Source: Molanna angustata
Lineage: Eukaryota > Arthropoda > Insecta > Trichoptera > Molannidae
Assembly (NCBI GenBank): GCA_963576475.1
Contig: OY754981.1
Span: 22,679,677 to 22,743,676, forward strand
Reading direction: 5' to 3'
DNA length: 64,000 nucleotides
Shown one piece after another: positions 51,551 to 63,958 of the stretch (positions are counted from its first letter, which is position 1; every line of letters begins with the position of its first letter). Made by a program: the position numbers and the translations under genes. Under the pieces are notes generated by a model. The model saw nothing but the letters and a program-made list of their open reading frames with translations, did no database searches and was not told the origin of the DNA.

Positions 51551-52615
51551 ATGGCCACATTGTTGAATGGTACGGTATTTATGTACATCAACCTATACAT
51601 TATTAAAATAAATGTCTGAAGTATAAATTATAGCACCCATATATTTGATATCATCTGCATGTGTAATTAATACCATAAAATTACTAGTTTGATTTCCATA
51701 TAATTGTTATAAACACCATAAAATAAGCCATGAGAAGTGACACCTGTAAACACAACACGGAAACTCTTATGCTAAGTACAACCAACATAAAAATTGTAAT
51801 AAAATGTGAGATTCTAAAGTATTCATTTATTTTTTTATTTTTACTATTAATCAAATCAATACAAATTTATATATAAATTACAATTAAAAAGGTTTACAAG
51901 TTCCATGATATGATTCATAATAACCCTCTTTAATTCAGATAAAATCTCGTGTTAAAAGAGGGGAGTATCTATTTTGTATTTTTGCACATCCACTAATAAA
52001 TCAGAAGGTACACAAACACAAGAATGAAATAAACAAAATTAAATCAGTACAATTTTTACTACACTATGGAAAAGTGGACAGTCATGATTTCACGATTTTT
52101 AAGCGTATTTTTGTTACACCAATTTCTCAACGGGTATCACGTAGAGAGTGCATACTGTGAGTTTCGTCGTGATGTGTTTGTATGTATGTATGGCGTACTC
52201 AGGCACGCAGAGACTTATAAATAACTAATATGAAGTTTTAAATTTTATAATGGACATATTAGAGAGGTCTATATTCTTAAATGATTTCCTTTTGAATGGG
52301 ATGGCCACACATATAAGATGTTTGTCGAATTATGATGATTCTTTTTTCAATAGATAATTACTTCTGGGAGGTTTGATGATGGGAATCATAAAAGTCATCA
52401 ATTTGCGAAGGATTCGCGAATTATTGTATAGGCGAATTGTAAGAAAGTTAATATTACTACATACATACAAACTATCACGCCATGTCCCTCGTGGGGTAGG
52501 CAGAGAGAACCGAGAATCACATTTTTCTATATTGACATAAATTAAGTCGATTTTTTTATTACAACAATAATTAAAATAACAATTTGTTGAGTAATTATTA
52601 TAAATCGATATTTTT

Positions 52616-52799
52616 AAACCTCCAGCCCCGCTAGACAACGTGTCATTTAGCTCAAGAAAAGAAACGAGAAAAGATAACTCAATGTATGGAAGGGACAGAT
52701 GCCAGTCACGTGACAACTGTCACATCCATAGGCACATTGAGTTATCTTTTATTGTTTCTTTTCTTAAGCTAAATGACACGTTGTCTAGGGGGGCAGGAA
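52616..52799. mobile_element. Hairpin MITE with about 65-bp TIRs
   Basis: GACAACGTGTCATTTAGCT...GATAACTCAATGT at the left is mirrored at 52733-52798. CGATATTTTT occurs on both sides (52606-52615, 52800-52809) and could be a 9-10-bp target duplication. The centre contains GTCACGTGAC. Confidence 0.8.
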
Positions 52800-52825
52800 C
52801 GATATTTTTTTTGTATTTCGAATCG

Positions 52826-53040
52826 CTTCTTGAGGGAACTTACAGGTTTGTACGTAGGTACTATGTTAAATATCTACATAACACACATCCAATAACAATT
52901 TCAAACATTTTATAGACATAAGAAATTACTCTTCTCTCCAAAATAGACAGGAAACTCTTTGAAGTACTGTGTCTCCACTTGGAATCAAACCAGGTACCTC
53001 TGACTAAGGGGAAAGATATTAATTTAAAACTTCCTAAGAC
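52826..53040 (-). mobile_element. tRNA-derived SINE, copy d (degenerate)
   Basis: Order of blocks as in copy c: ACTTACAGGTTTGTACG..TAGGTACTATGT, ACACATCCAATAACAA, CTGTGTCTCCACTTGGAATC. Strongly diverged over the tRNA head. Confidence 0.6.
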
Positions 53041-53920
53041 AAGATGGCGGAAAAGGTTCAACTACCAAGAATTTGATATGCTTCTAAATTCCAGCACAAT
53101 TTATTTAAAAAAATTATGTCTAATTTTTATCTAGTAAATAACCCTCTATACAAAAAATAATATTCAAAAAATTTTCTATTCATTGAATTCCTAATTTTCT
53201 TTTTCAGTTTTTAACGGGGGTGAATTTAATAACTTTACTCCGACATGTCATATATTATATGCGTTTCTGATTTCCTGTTAAGGACGTAATTATTTAAAAT
53301 CTAATGTTGATGTTTCATGTAGAGTGAAAAAAATATCGTGTCAAAATAATGAGATTTAATCTGATGTATGACAAAAAAGAAATATTAACTCTTAAGGTAT
53401 AATTTCCATCTCATTGTAACCACGAAGCTGTCATTAGGACATTGAATAATTTGGGGAACAATACATTAGATTATAATTGAAATTTTCATCCTCCATTAAG
53501 TACAGTCTGTTTATAAACTAAATTAAATAACAATTATTTAATAATAATTATACTTCTTACATTCCGCTAACGTGAAATAGTGAAAAGCAATGATTATTCT
53601 TTATTAAGCCTCATTTTATACAATAATTTCTAAACAGGAAGGTATCATATCGTGTATAGCAAATGACCGATAGCCAAATTAATATGGATAGTGAGAATAT
53701 TGCAAAAATAATTTAGATATGGCGTATGACTTATTATGAAACTTTATTTCTTCAAAAGAGTTGTGCATTATGAAATTTAGCGGTCAAATTTTAGCGATTA
53801 ATGTCACGACTTGTCACAAAAAATGTGAAATGCTATAACGAATTCTATGATAAGTTATATTATGGAATCACTATTTTTTTGTGACAAGTCATATCACAAT
53901 ACGTTCGTACTTACTAGACC
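53041..53920. other. No feature recognised
   Basis: AT-rich; no ORF, tRNA or repeat match. Confidence 0.6.
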
Positions 53921-53928
53921 TTTTAGAC

Positions 53929-54195
53929 CAGCGGTCGGGGAACTTTTTTAACCATTACCCCAAAATATTTTTGCGTAAGTCGATATTACCCCTTCCCCCA
54001 TTTTGAAAAGAAGACAATCAATGTATATTTAAATTAAACATTATTTATTGAATTAATTTACACGGAAAATAAAAAAAAGTTACATGAAAATAATAAGTAT
54101 GTAATAGACAAACAAAATGAAATTCTCAAATTGGATCAAACAAAAATTCATTTTTACCCCATTTGAGGTAATTAACCCCGGTTCCCCGACCGCTG
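53929..54195. mobile_element. Non-autonomous hAT element (267 bp)
   Basis: Ends CAGCGGTCGGGGAAC and GTTCCCCGACCGCTG are perfect inverted repeats of hAT type. TTTTAGAC (53921-53928) and TCTTAGAC (54196-54203) form an 8-bp duplication with one mismatch. TTACCCC blocks inside each end add subterminal symmetry. Confidence 0.88.
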
Positions 54196-54544
54196 TCTTA
54201 GACCGATGAAATCATAGGGAAGATTAGAACGGAAATCTATAGAAAACTAATCGGGTCTTTACACATGTGATATTGATATAAATCGATCGAATTTAGTATT
54301 TGTGCTTATAGGAAAAGTATGCACAATGCACACTCTACATTACACTTGTTGAAAAATGGATGTGTAAAATCACTCTCCACTATTTCATAGTGATGAAGAT
54401 TTCATATTTATAACATTTATATCTGTCACAGATATTTTACGAGAATGACACACGTTTCGGGATCGCAAAATATCCAATCAACAGTCATCGCAAAAACAGT
54501 GGTCAAATCTATTATTTTTTACATACATACATATAAATAAATAA

Positions 54545-54773
54545 ATATACCATCACGGCATATCCCACAATGTGGGGTTACCAGCGATAGGTGTACGGGT
54601 GTGCATACCTTATAAAAGTCTCACCTAAAAAGGCAACATTCAGAACGGGTGATGAACCTCATTGCTGAACTTAACCTGTCGTATTTTCAATTTGTACCAG
54701 GCTCTTACGGGACTCCCGATATTGATGATTATAGAAAAGAGTGAAAGCACTATTCAAAGCCGGTGCCTCGCAG
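54545..54773 (-). repeat. Dispersed repeat family B, copy 2
   Basis: Reverse complement of the 13348-13622 repeat: CATCACGGCATATCCCACA, CACCTAAAAAGGCAAC and AAAGCCGGTGCCTCG. Confidence 0.75.
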
Positions 54774-55984
54774 CTTTTAATTTTTAAAATACAAATATTA
54801 TTAAAATTGAAAATGCATCGAATTGGATCAGTGTTCATGAATGGACTGTAAATTTTAAATGAGTTATTCTTTGATAATATTAATAAATCATTACAAACAC
54901 CTTGAAATAAGGGGTGTTCCCCTAAATAGAAGCAATTAATATTTACTCACGTGTATGTGGGGTACAATAGACGAATACCTGTGTTCAAAAATGCACGACA
55001 TGGAATTTATTTACACAGATGTATTTTTGGATGGAAGATATGTACATAGATTTACTTTTTATGTCCCTTTATCACGCCATACGGCAATGTCATGCAACCA
55101 CCCATAATAATAAATATTTTTCTTTATTACACGTAATATCCTCTTTTTACATTAATGACATTCAGAATAAGAAGAAAAAAAATATTCATTTGCACGCATT
55201 TTTTTTGGTTTTGTATTAAGGGGTTTATTTTAAATTACCCTTTAAACTATCTACTACTATGCAGTATTAGAGTAAAAATATGCATATATGCATATTGGTC
55301 ATGATTTTACAATTTTTAAGCAAATTTTTACTCTACAATGAGTTTCATCGTATTTTTTATGTTTCAGACAACAGTGTAGGGACTACAAAACATTGTGTCT
55401 TCTGTATATCTCAAACCCTCAATCAACTTCATATATTAAAATAATTTACGTATTACTCAACTTTACAACAGAGATGATTAAATTTTCAGAGATAATGGGT
55501 CGATTCTTAATATTCATAATTTTTGTGAAAAAAATCATTGTATTGGTTGTTTGGAAGAAATTGCATAATGTAAATTAGTGTAGGTATACATTATGTACAA
55601 AATAAAATCAATAATTTAATAATTCTGTCTATAAAATTAGTTTTTTTACTATACATATACGATGGAAATGGTATTCATGAACTGTAACCAAAATTGTCAA
55701 CTTTCTTGCAAAAATTAAATTGAACTTATAATTATGAAGTTATTATGAATTAGAAGTTGGCCACAATCCACTTGTTTACGTGTATTTTTTTGTGTGCCAT
55801 CTTTTTTTATAATTGTATGTCTGGGTAATCAAAATATTCTCATACGTTGCAGCTATCTCCTGCTTTTGTAAATTGAAAAATAATATTAATTTTTAGTATA
55901 AGACTTACCATTTAAAATCAGCTATTTATACTAAGAATAATTTAAAAAAAGAAATAAAGACAAGAACACTTTACTAAGTAGATA

Positions 55985-56145
55985 ATCCTGGGGGGGGGGC
56001 TGTCCCGTCAGACGGTGAAATCAAAACCCTCACGATTACCTTAAGATATTATAGAACTCCATAGGATAATTATATCCATGATATGGGTAGTTAAAAAGGT
56101 ATTGATTTCACTGTTTGACCAGACTTGCCCCCCCTGATGTCTATA
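55985..56145. mobile_element. MITE with G-rich inverted ends
   Basis: CCTGGGGGGGGGCTGTCCCG...CAGACGGTGAAATCAA (left) is mirrored by TTTCACTGTTTGACCAGACT...CCCCCCCTG (right), about 40 bp with mismatches. Confidence 0.6.
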
Positions 56146-56532
56146 TATTAAATAGTGATGTCTTTATATCGGTATAACGGGTAGCAATTTCGACATTAGA
56201 AATAAGGAACTCATTAAGTTGCCTAAAAATCAATATTTTTCAGAATTTGCCAATCAACAGAAAAACAGTCATTCATTCAATAACTAAACGGGTTATAATA
56301 TATTCACATCAATGAAGAGGTTTAGAGATTAGATAATTTGGAGGCATTAGAAATAAAAAAGCGATAAATAAAGATCAAAAAATAATAACAACTCCTGTTT
56401 CATCAATTGAAGTACATAGTAAGTTAAGAAAAAGTCTCTCCGGACGAAGGAACGGTCATGAATTTATTTATATCAATTATATACAAAATATTATTTGGTT
56501 GCAGTGCGGTGAGCCCTCACAGTTACCATGTT

Positions 56533-57605
56533 ACCAGGGGCGTGCCTAGAATCTCCAGACTACACAAACCCTGAACGAAAATTGTGAAATGTCGAATATT
56601 GATTTTATTTTAGCTTAATTTCTTCGTTGTTCATTGCAGGGGCCATGAAAAATATTTTTCGATCACAAGCCGAAATAATATTGTCATATTGTGGGCCTAA
56701 ACTGGATTGTATATACGTTTCAATACCTGAGGCGCGATTCTCGTTTAAATCCTTAACTGTTGTTATGGATATGAAATTATGGCTACTAGCGCTTGCGAGA
56801 GAATGCTATGTCAATAAATGCGATTCTTGTTCTCGCGTGAGTGATAGGTGTCCATACAGAATGATGTAAGGATTCTATGGATAGTATCCATATTTTTACC
56901 AGTAAATGCATGTGATAAAGGATTTATTTCAAATAAATAATAGGTATTTGAAGACATTGAAAGTATTCTAATTAGTTTTACATTATTTCTATTCATCTTA
57001 ATTCGGTACTTGGCCTTTAAACAATTTTTTTTGCATTTTTATTATTATTTTTTATTTGTACAGTGATTTTTTCCTGTTATTTTTATCACGTTAGTTACAA
57101 CTCCCTTCAAAATACGAGTTTACTCTAGGATGTTATTGAATATTATAGTGTATGAATTATTTTTATATTTGAAATTATGAACGTGTGTAAATGATTGAAA
57201 TAATATTGAAATGTCAGTGAAGTGACAGATCGATGTTATGGATAGCGCTAAGCGTTAGTGACACCTCTAATGCCAGCGCTACGGTATGGATACCTGCGAG
57301 GGATAGTATCCCTTTTACTATCACTACAAATTGAAATGAGAATCGCGTTTTCTATAATTTTAAGGATTATAAGGATCTTATGGATTTTAAGGCGTTATGG
57401 ATAGCTAAAAAGAACGAGAATCCCGCCTCTGGACCTTGTAGTATGGTTGCGATAAAATAGTACAAAAATAGGATTTTTTCAAAACGATATTTTTTCTAAC
57501 CTTTGATTAAATATTTTTTGTGTATTTCTTTACTTTTTATATTTATAGGCAAGCCAGCGTTTTCGGTTTCTGAAAGCTATTCCGCTACTGCTGATGTTAC
57601 CTTTA
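56533..57605 (+). mobile_element. Family C repeat, copy 2, split by another transposon
   Basis: The left part (56533-56725) and right part (57433-57605) each match copy 3 and are contiguous in it (CTTGTAGTATGGTTGC, GGCAAGCCAGC, ATTCCGCTACTG). The terminal palindrome is decayed (CCAGGGG...ACCCTG). Confidence 0.75.
56726..57432. mobile_element. Nested TIR transposon in family C copy 2
   Basis: CCTGAGGCGCGATTCTCGTT at the left pairs with AACGAGAATCCCGCCTCTGG at the right. GCGATTCTCGTT-type subterminal repeats recur at about 56819 and, inverted, 57340. 707 bp, non-coding. Confidence 0.7.
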
Positions 57606-58009
57606 TTAATAAATTTTAATGAAAGTCCATTCCTTGACTTTTGAGATCATGCCTTATAATAAGACTAATTTTCGTATGTTGTCCTAAACCAACCAAAAGA
57701 TATGGATACCACAGTGATAAAATATAAATATATGAGGTCGGTTTTAAATACACGACCCTTGTATGCAAAGAGCATTCTCATGTTGGTACACCGTTCATTA
57801 ATATGTAGGAATATGTGAGGCTGGGAACAGAAGCCGACAGAAAATTTTTCAACCTTTTTTTACTTAAAAAATGTTTTATAATATTTAGAAAAAAATATTA
57901 TGCTACTTTTGAGTGCTCGTCATATTTTACAATGCGATAATTTCGTTTTGAACATTAGATTTTTTTCTCCTGTCTAGAGTCAATGATATTTTTTGCCATT
58001 TCTTTCAAC

Positions 58010-58235
58010 TTCTGAATAGAGACAAAGTAGGAATATTATAGGAAAACCAGGAATACAAGCGCTAGCACAACGTTCACCAATTATGCCCCCTTATTGAGTT
58101 CCCATATCAATGCAATTTTGAAAGTTCTATATATTTTAATAACGAGAAACTGACCGTTTGAAAATAACTTTTTTTACCATCGCCAACTATGAAGTAATGA
58201 AGACATTTTTTGGTAACGACATCTATTGAGAAATT
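58010..58235 (+). repeat. LINE-derived repeat, direct copy of 58860-59175
   Basis: GTTCACCAATTATGCC, ATTTTGAAAGTTCTATATAT and CATCTATTGAGA occur in the same order and spacing in both places. Confidence 0.7.
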
Positions 58236-58587
58236 GTTTTTTTTTTGAAACAACGAAATGATTAAGTATACATTTATTTGCTTTTTAAGAATATTTGAAA
58301 CTGTCGCTTCATGAAAGAACTTCATAATCAGAAACAATTTCGCCGCTACTTCCACCACCACCCGCTCTGCATAAGGGGACTGAAAACGGCCCCTTCACAG
58401 AACGCTAAGTGAATGACAAGAAAAAAAATGCAAAGCACGAAAAGTAGCTCATGGAGTCCTCTAGATTAGCAATCTCGGTACCATAGTGCAAAAGAACAAT
58501 CGACGACTGTGAATTCACACTCGTGGACTTCAGATCTTTTCAATGAGAAATATCAGGGGTATGAACAAAATTTCTGAAAAAATTAAC

Positions 58588-59003
58588 CTACTGGGAATCT
58601 AACAATAGTAAGGCACCATAACTGTGAAAAAACTTTTCAAAGGCTTTAAAATTGTTCTTCGAGATCACAAAATCCGCGTGACCAATGGGACCTTGAAGAG
58701 GCCCACGGACAGCAGCGAGGAGCTCCGATCTATAAGAGGACACCATTGGGTAGCAACAATCCCACAGCATATGTTCCGAAGTTTGGTTTGGGCACTGACA
58801 GAACTGACATGAGGCAGAGGAGGCAATATTAAATCGGTGAAGATAACTCTTAAACAGATTTTTAATTATCTCAATAGAGACGAAGTTGGAATATTTATTG
58901 TAGGAGAACCGGGAAATCAAGGCACCTACAGGGCTTACGACCTGTCATCGGCTGGTTTACGTGATCGCTTTATGCGCTTGCGCAACGTTTACCAATTATG
59001 CCT
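58588..59003 (-). pseudogene. R1/I-type LINE C-terminal fragment with zinc motif
   Basis: The minus frame GALISRFSYNKYSNFVSIEI then SYLHRFNIASSASCQFCQCP, QTSEHMLWDC (CX2C...HX4C) is the C-terminal zinc region of RNase H-bearing LINEs. It is interrupted upstream by stops. Its 5' 151 bp form one arm of a foldback with 59336-59486. Confidence 0.75.
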
Positions 59004-59335
59004 TTTTAATGAGATCCCTATCAATTCAATTTTGAAAGTTCTATATATTGTAATACTGAAATTCTTTTCGCTTGAAAATAAGGAATTTTTACTACAGCCA
59101 TCTATGGGTGAAATTATGAACAACAATCTTATTATTTTTTATTTATTTTGTTGTAACGCCATCTATTGAGAGAATTGGTTTTTTGTAAATAATGAAAGCT
59201 ACAATTCTTATATCTGAGGTGACAATGCATTTTCCGCATAGAAGTCACCCCTGAATTGCGCCAGACTTATAAGGTCATTTTTGTCTTATTTACCTACTTG
59301 TACCAATGTGTAAGTAATCGAATATTTTTATTATT

Positions 59336-59486
59336 AGGCATAATTGGTGAACGTTGCGCAAGCGCATAAAGTGATCACGTAAACCAGCCGATGACAGGTC
59401 GTAAGCCCTGTAGGTGCCTTGATTTCCCGGTTCTCCTACAATAAATATTCCAACTTCGTCTCTATTGAGATAATTAAAAATCTGTT
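59336..59486 (+). repeat. Inverted copy of 58853-59003 (foldback arm)
   Basis: About 151 bp with only two differences from the reverse complement of 58853-59003. The arms are separated by 332 bp. Confidence 0.88.
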
Positions 59487-59499
59487 AAAAAATATCTTT

Positions 59500-59835
59500 G
59501 ACTCCCGACAGGGAAAAAAATCCAATGTTTGCGCATATGCAATAATAAAAATATTCGATAACTCTTAAAATTTCCGTGTCCTGTGAAAAATTGAGAAGTC
59601 CAAAAGTCGGGGACAACCCAAGGAACAAATATGATAATATGTCATTTTTGTTTCTCTTTCATTTAAATACTGCCACCTCGGTACAGGCTCAGCCTAGTGA
59701 GGTGGTGTATACCAAATAATACTATAAAAAAATGTTTCATATAAATTGTTTAAATTGTACTTTTTTGTAATATTTTTATTGTTTGTATATTGTTATATTT
59801 TGTTTGGTTTCAATAATAATAATAAAAAAAAAAAT
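59500..59835 (+). repeat. LINE-like 3' UTR with A-rich tail
   Basis: GCTCAGCCTAGTGAGGTGGT, then AT-rich sequence ending in (AAT)n and an A run (59811-59835). It probably belongs to the LINE whose coding remnant is at 59336-59486. Confidence 0.5.
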
Positions 59836-59849
59836 TCATATCATTTAGT

Positions 59850-60002
59850 GCACAATCGCAACTCCCATTGAGTTTCAAGTATTTAGGACTAGAGATCTGC
59901 AGTCATAATGACCTATATGCCGTATCGGAATGTCTAAAAAATACTGTCTGGAAAAATGTAAACATGCATAAGAACAGTATTGTCAGAATATAAAACATGT
60001 AA
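59850..60002 (+). pseudogene. RTE-type RT fragment
   Basis: The frame reads LSFKYLGLEI-SHNDLY then CLKNTVWKNVNMHKNS, homologous to FKYLGVDISSSSDLY...CLRDTVWNNKHM in the fragment at 20.3-20.6 kb. Confidence 0.7.
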
Positions 60003-60339
60003 GACATGCTTGCAACGGAATTCGGAATAGAACATTTAGGGTCGTATTACAGGAGTTATTTAAGAATAAATAATAATAATTTAAGAAAAAATTGTCCCGT
60101 AAGCAGTATTTTCGTAGTACGGAACCTTACCTTTTTCTTATATTTTTCTCAAATGACTCTTGTAATACGAACCTTATTGTGTCTGTGTGTGTGTCCCTTA
60201 TAACTTTTGATCCACTTTATATATAGAGCCTTAAATTTCAAATAATATCGAAAATTATAGGCCCACAAATCTTTCTTACTCATAATTTTTGTTTCAGTTA
60301 GGGGTTATCAACATTTGAATATTTATTTAATTCTTTCAT

Positions 60340-60525
60340 ATATTTCAAAAACATGACTGTCCTCCACACTATCCTCTCTTGATATACCTACATGATTTGT
60401 ATAGAAAACAAAATATCTCTAAATCTTAAATTATTTGCAAGGGTTTATAGTTTGGTATGTTTTCTTCAACTATACATATTGTCGCCACCGACAGTTGGAT
60501 CTCATGTGTATGAACCTAGTGATAA
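60340..60525 (+). repeat. Dispersed repeat family F, copy 2
   Basis: ACAAAATATCTCTAAATCTT, TTTATAGTTTGGTATG and CGACAGTTGGATCTCATG match copies 1 and 3. Confidence 0.65.
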
Positions 60526-60654
60526 TCAAAGTGAAATTATTAGAAAATAAACATTTTCGATTGTGGTATGATTAATGAATAAAATTCTTTCTTTATATTC
60601 AATATTCAATATGAATATCAAAAAATAATCCAACTGTATAAAAAATATAAACAT

Positions 60655-60990
60655 TGTAGTAAGTAGTAGGTACACGTCAAACTTTTTGTAACTATTATTA
60701 AAAAAAATGTATTTAGTGACACGAGATCGTTTCATTCAATTTGTAATTCGTTTCATACACTTCTCTAAACATTCATACATACCATCTTGCTGTTTTCTTA
60801 TTCTGGGTAGGAAAAAAAACTGACCTCCATACTATATTATCCTGACATATACCTACTTGTTTTATGTAGATAACAAAATATCTTAAGATGTTTATAAATT
60901 TTTGTTTAAATGTTTATAGTTCGGTACGAATTTTTCAATTATACAGTATGCCATCGATAGTTGGATCTCATGCGTTACATGCAACTAGTT
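60655..60990 (+). repeat. Dispersed repeat family F, copy 3
   Basis: The longest copy, with all blocks of 5210-5480 in order. It sits about 130 bp downstream of copy 2 in the same orientation. Confidence 0.7.
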
Positions 60991-61840
60991 CAGCCATAAC
61001 TTGAGAAATAAGAAGTGAAATTATACCTTTTCCATTACCCTCCATAAATAAAAACAATGGAAGATATCAAATTTATCCTTATCATAAAAGTCAGCATCAA
61101 TCCTAGTTGGTATAATGTGAAAAGACATTCTCCCAAAGGCACCGCTGCACTTGGAATGTCCCCTAAGGGCGCAAATGGCGCGCAGCAAAGCGTAATTCAT
61201 CTCGAGGGAAATTCAACTAAGTATCGGACAACTAACTGTATGGGTGTAGTCTCCATAAAAGCAATTTCCCCTCACAGCCAACAGTAACAGATATGACAAT
61301 TATCCCGATTGACACAGCACAGATTCATACATTGAACAAGTGGTTGGGGAATTATCAGACTCTGCACTCTAATTCAAAATAAATTTATCGTCAAAAAAAT
61401 GGTTGCAATTTAACTTGGTTTTGATCTTGGAGGATAAGATATAATTGAGACACCCCTTAACTAAGAATTGCTGGAGAAGTGTTTGTGTATTATATTATTT
61501 CTATGATTTTACATAGTTACAAGTCACATTAATGGTAACAAAGACAAAATAAACGAGTGGATTGTGGCCAACGTTCCTCACTAACAAGTCATTCTATATA
61601 TAAAGTATTCAAATTTTGTATGGAAAATATTCAGCATTTTCATGAAATGAGTTAAAAATAAATTAATAAAAAATAAATTATTTTTTATTTAAATATTTTA
61701 TTATCAAAACTTGATAATTCTTCAATGCCATTTTATGAAAGTAATGTGCCTTTTTACCGATTTGAAAATAAAAATTTCAAATTTTGAGTATCCTGAGCTT
61801 GGGTAGGTTAAAGAATTGAGAAGCACTATTCAGATTTCCT
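60991..61840. other. No feature recognised
   Basis: Includes a less AT-rich patch (61120-61290) with a 76-codon frame that matches nothing. Confidence 0.5.
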
Positions 61841-61844
61841 TCAA

Positions 61845-62060
61845 ATTCTAATGGGGTCTAAGCGAGTATTAGATATACGAATTTGTAAAATTTTAAAGGA
61901 AGCGAATGAGTACTTTAGTAGGTATATAAACGATAAAGTAACATAAACACGCCGTACGCCATACGCCGTGATGAAACCTTCAGAATACAAACTCAGTTTG
62001 ATACTAGTTGATGATTTGCAATAAATATAGCCTTAAAAACTGTGAAATCATCTAAATATT
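61845..62060 (-). repeat. Dispersed repeat family D, copy 3
   Basis: GGGGTCTAAGCGAGTAT, ACACGCCGTAC and ATACTAGTTGATGATTTGCA are the reverse complement of blocks in 30860-31120. Confidence 0.75.
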
Positions 62061-62177
62061 TCTTTTACCTAATGTTTACAAAATATTGCCGATCATACAT
62101 ACGTATTAACTAATAAATTATATTATTTATTAATTTCATTTGAAAAAAAAAACTATGAAAAGCAGAGAGTCAACGGA

Positions 62178-62194
62178 TTAAAACTCTTTTACAT

Positions 62195-62235
<41 letters not shown>

Positions 62236-62570
62236 TTTGCTTTTATCCCACATGTTGGTGTGGTCAGCTCTCTCCTTACTACGATTCTCCATGACGTTCT
62301 ATCCGGAGTATCATGCCCTGAGCTACGCTTCTCATGACCGCATATCCTCCACCACCAAACTCTTCCATCGTCTTTTGGGACGCCCGTTTGGTTTTTTGCC
62401 GTGAACTCGATAGTCCAGTGCAGTGTTGCATACGTTTTCTTCGAATATGTCCCAACCACTTCAGCCTACTTTCCATCAGCTCATCGGAGACATCGCGTAC
62501 GCCCAAGCTCCCTCTCACATATTCAATACGGATTTCGTCTTTCCTTTGGACGCCTTTTGCTCCTTGTGAA
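62178..62570 (-). pseudogene. LINE C-terminal fragment with (CT)n tract
   Basis: Minus frames give RGSLGVRDVSDELMESRLKW, LGHIRRK, then, after frame changes, HDTPDRTSWR and a CGIKAK end: the GLxDI-DK---SRLRWFGHV / DR--WR C-terminus of endonuclease-RT LINEs. A (CT)n run at about 62199-62230 lies at its 3' side. Confidence 0.6.
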
Positions 62571-62579
62571 TTATGAAAA

Positions 62580-63640
62580 ATGTTTTACATAACGAAATAT
62601 GAAAAGTTCAGAGAATCAGAAACCTCGAGTTATTAAAAGGAAGGGAAAATTCGGGACATTTAGTTATATTAATTTAATTGTTTTTCGGGTTCAATAAGTA
62701 TGTTTTTAAAAAGAATTATATCAAATGAATAATTATGTAAAATTCTTTTCACAATATTCTCTCTTTAGATTATTTCAATATTTCATGTTTAATACCAGAG
62801 ATATCTTGAATAACATAAGAACTGAGAAAGAAAATAAACAACGCTTGTTGTATTGTATCATGATACATGTAAAATCTCTAGCATAAAATATAAACTTTTG
62901 AGCCTCTTGCATATTCACAAGTGGTGGTCGAGATCTTCACAATTGTGAACCTAGGCTATAAACTAACCGAGATACCATCTTGGACCATGGACATGAAATA
63001 TGCGGAGCATAGTAAAGACTTTGATAAAGAAATATGCGATGATATTCATTCTTTTAAACTAAACAGCAGGGGCTGATTCGACACAGTCAATAGACTAGTA
63101 AATCAACCAGGTATTATTACGAAAACCATACAACCTATACACTACACACTACATACTTGTGATATAGCTTTCGCTCGATGGGCGATTCTCAAATTCACGG
63201 CTAGAATAATTTCCTGATACTTAATAGTAATAAGTGCATTTTGTAATCTTTCGTATTCTTTTAACTCTTCCAAAGTAAATAAGGAATAATATTTTAAAAT
63301 AAAAAAAATAAAAAAAATAAGATTTCAAACAATAAAGGAGAGAAGGTAAGACTTGAAAAAAAACCATTAAAAATAAAGGTACCTATATATTTTTTCAATG
63401 TGTGAAATTGTCACTTTTTGATATAATTCCATAATTACGTAGAATTATGAAGAAAATATGTATAATTTTAGGTTCTATTTAATAAATTTCGCAAACGCGA
63501 CTCCCATTATACGGTATCGCAAAATGCCGAGCATCGTCAGAATGGTGAACAGTAGTGATGAAGACCATCTATATATTGATTCAAAACGAGGATGCACATA
63601 ATAGAGATAAAAGGGGTGATACTAAGAAAATAACGTAGGT
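62580..63640. other. No feature recognised
   Basis: AT-rich, no ORF above chance. Confidence 0.6.
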
Positions 63641-63958
63641 ACCAGGGTCGAGAATAGAACCTTCGGACTAGGCAAACCCTGGAAGAAAATTGGGAAATGT
63701 TGAAAATATAATGTTTTTTAAGCGTTCTTGTTCATTTCAGTAGCCATGAAAAATATTTTTAAAATCACATTCCAAAATAATATTTACATTTGTGGCCCTG
63801 TAAAGCATCGTATCTACAAACGGTTTAATTTTTAATCTTGTAGTATAGTTGCAATAAAACAAATAAATAAATATTAGTTCTTGAATTTCTTATATAATAT
63901 TCATAGGCATGCCAATATTTCCAGCTTTTATAAGCAATTCCGCTATTGGTAGGTACAA
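63641..63958 (+). mobile_element. Family C repeat, copy 3 (uninterrupted)
   Basis: ACCAGGGTCG...AAACCCTGG (decayed terminal palindrome), GCCATGAAAAATATTTTTAA, TGTGGCCCTGTAAAGC and TTATAAGCAATTCCGCTATT. Best reference for the family's full length (about 315 bp). Confidence 0.8.

Noticed and set aside
56627..56869. 80-codon protein
   Set aside because: It spans the boundary between the family C repeat and the transposon nested in it.
62178..62240. RE-repeat protein
   Set aside because: The RERERE stretch is only the (CT)n microsatellite read on the minus strand.
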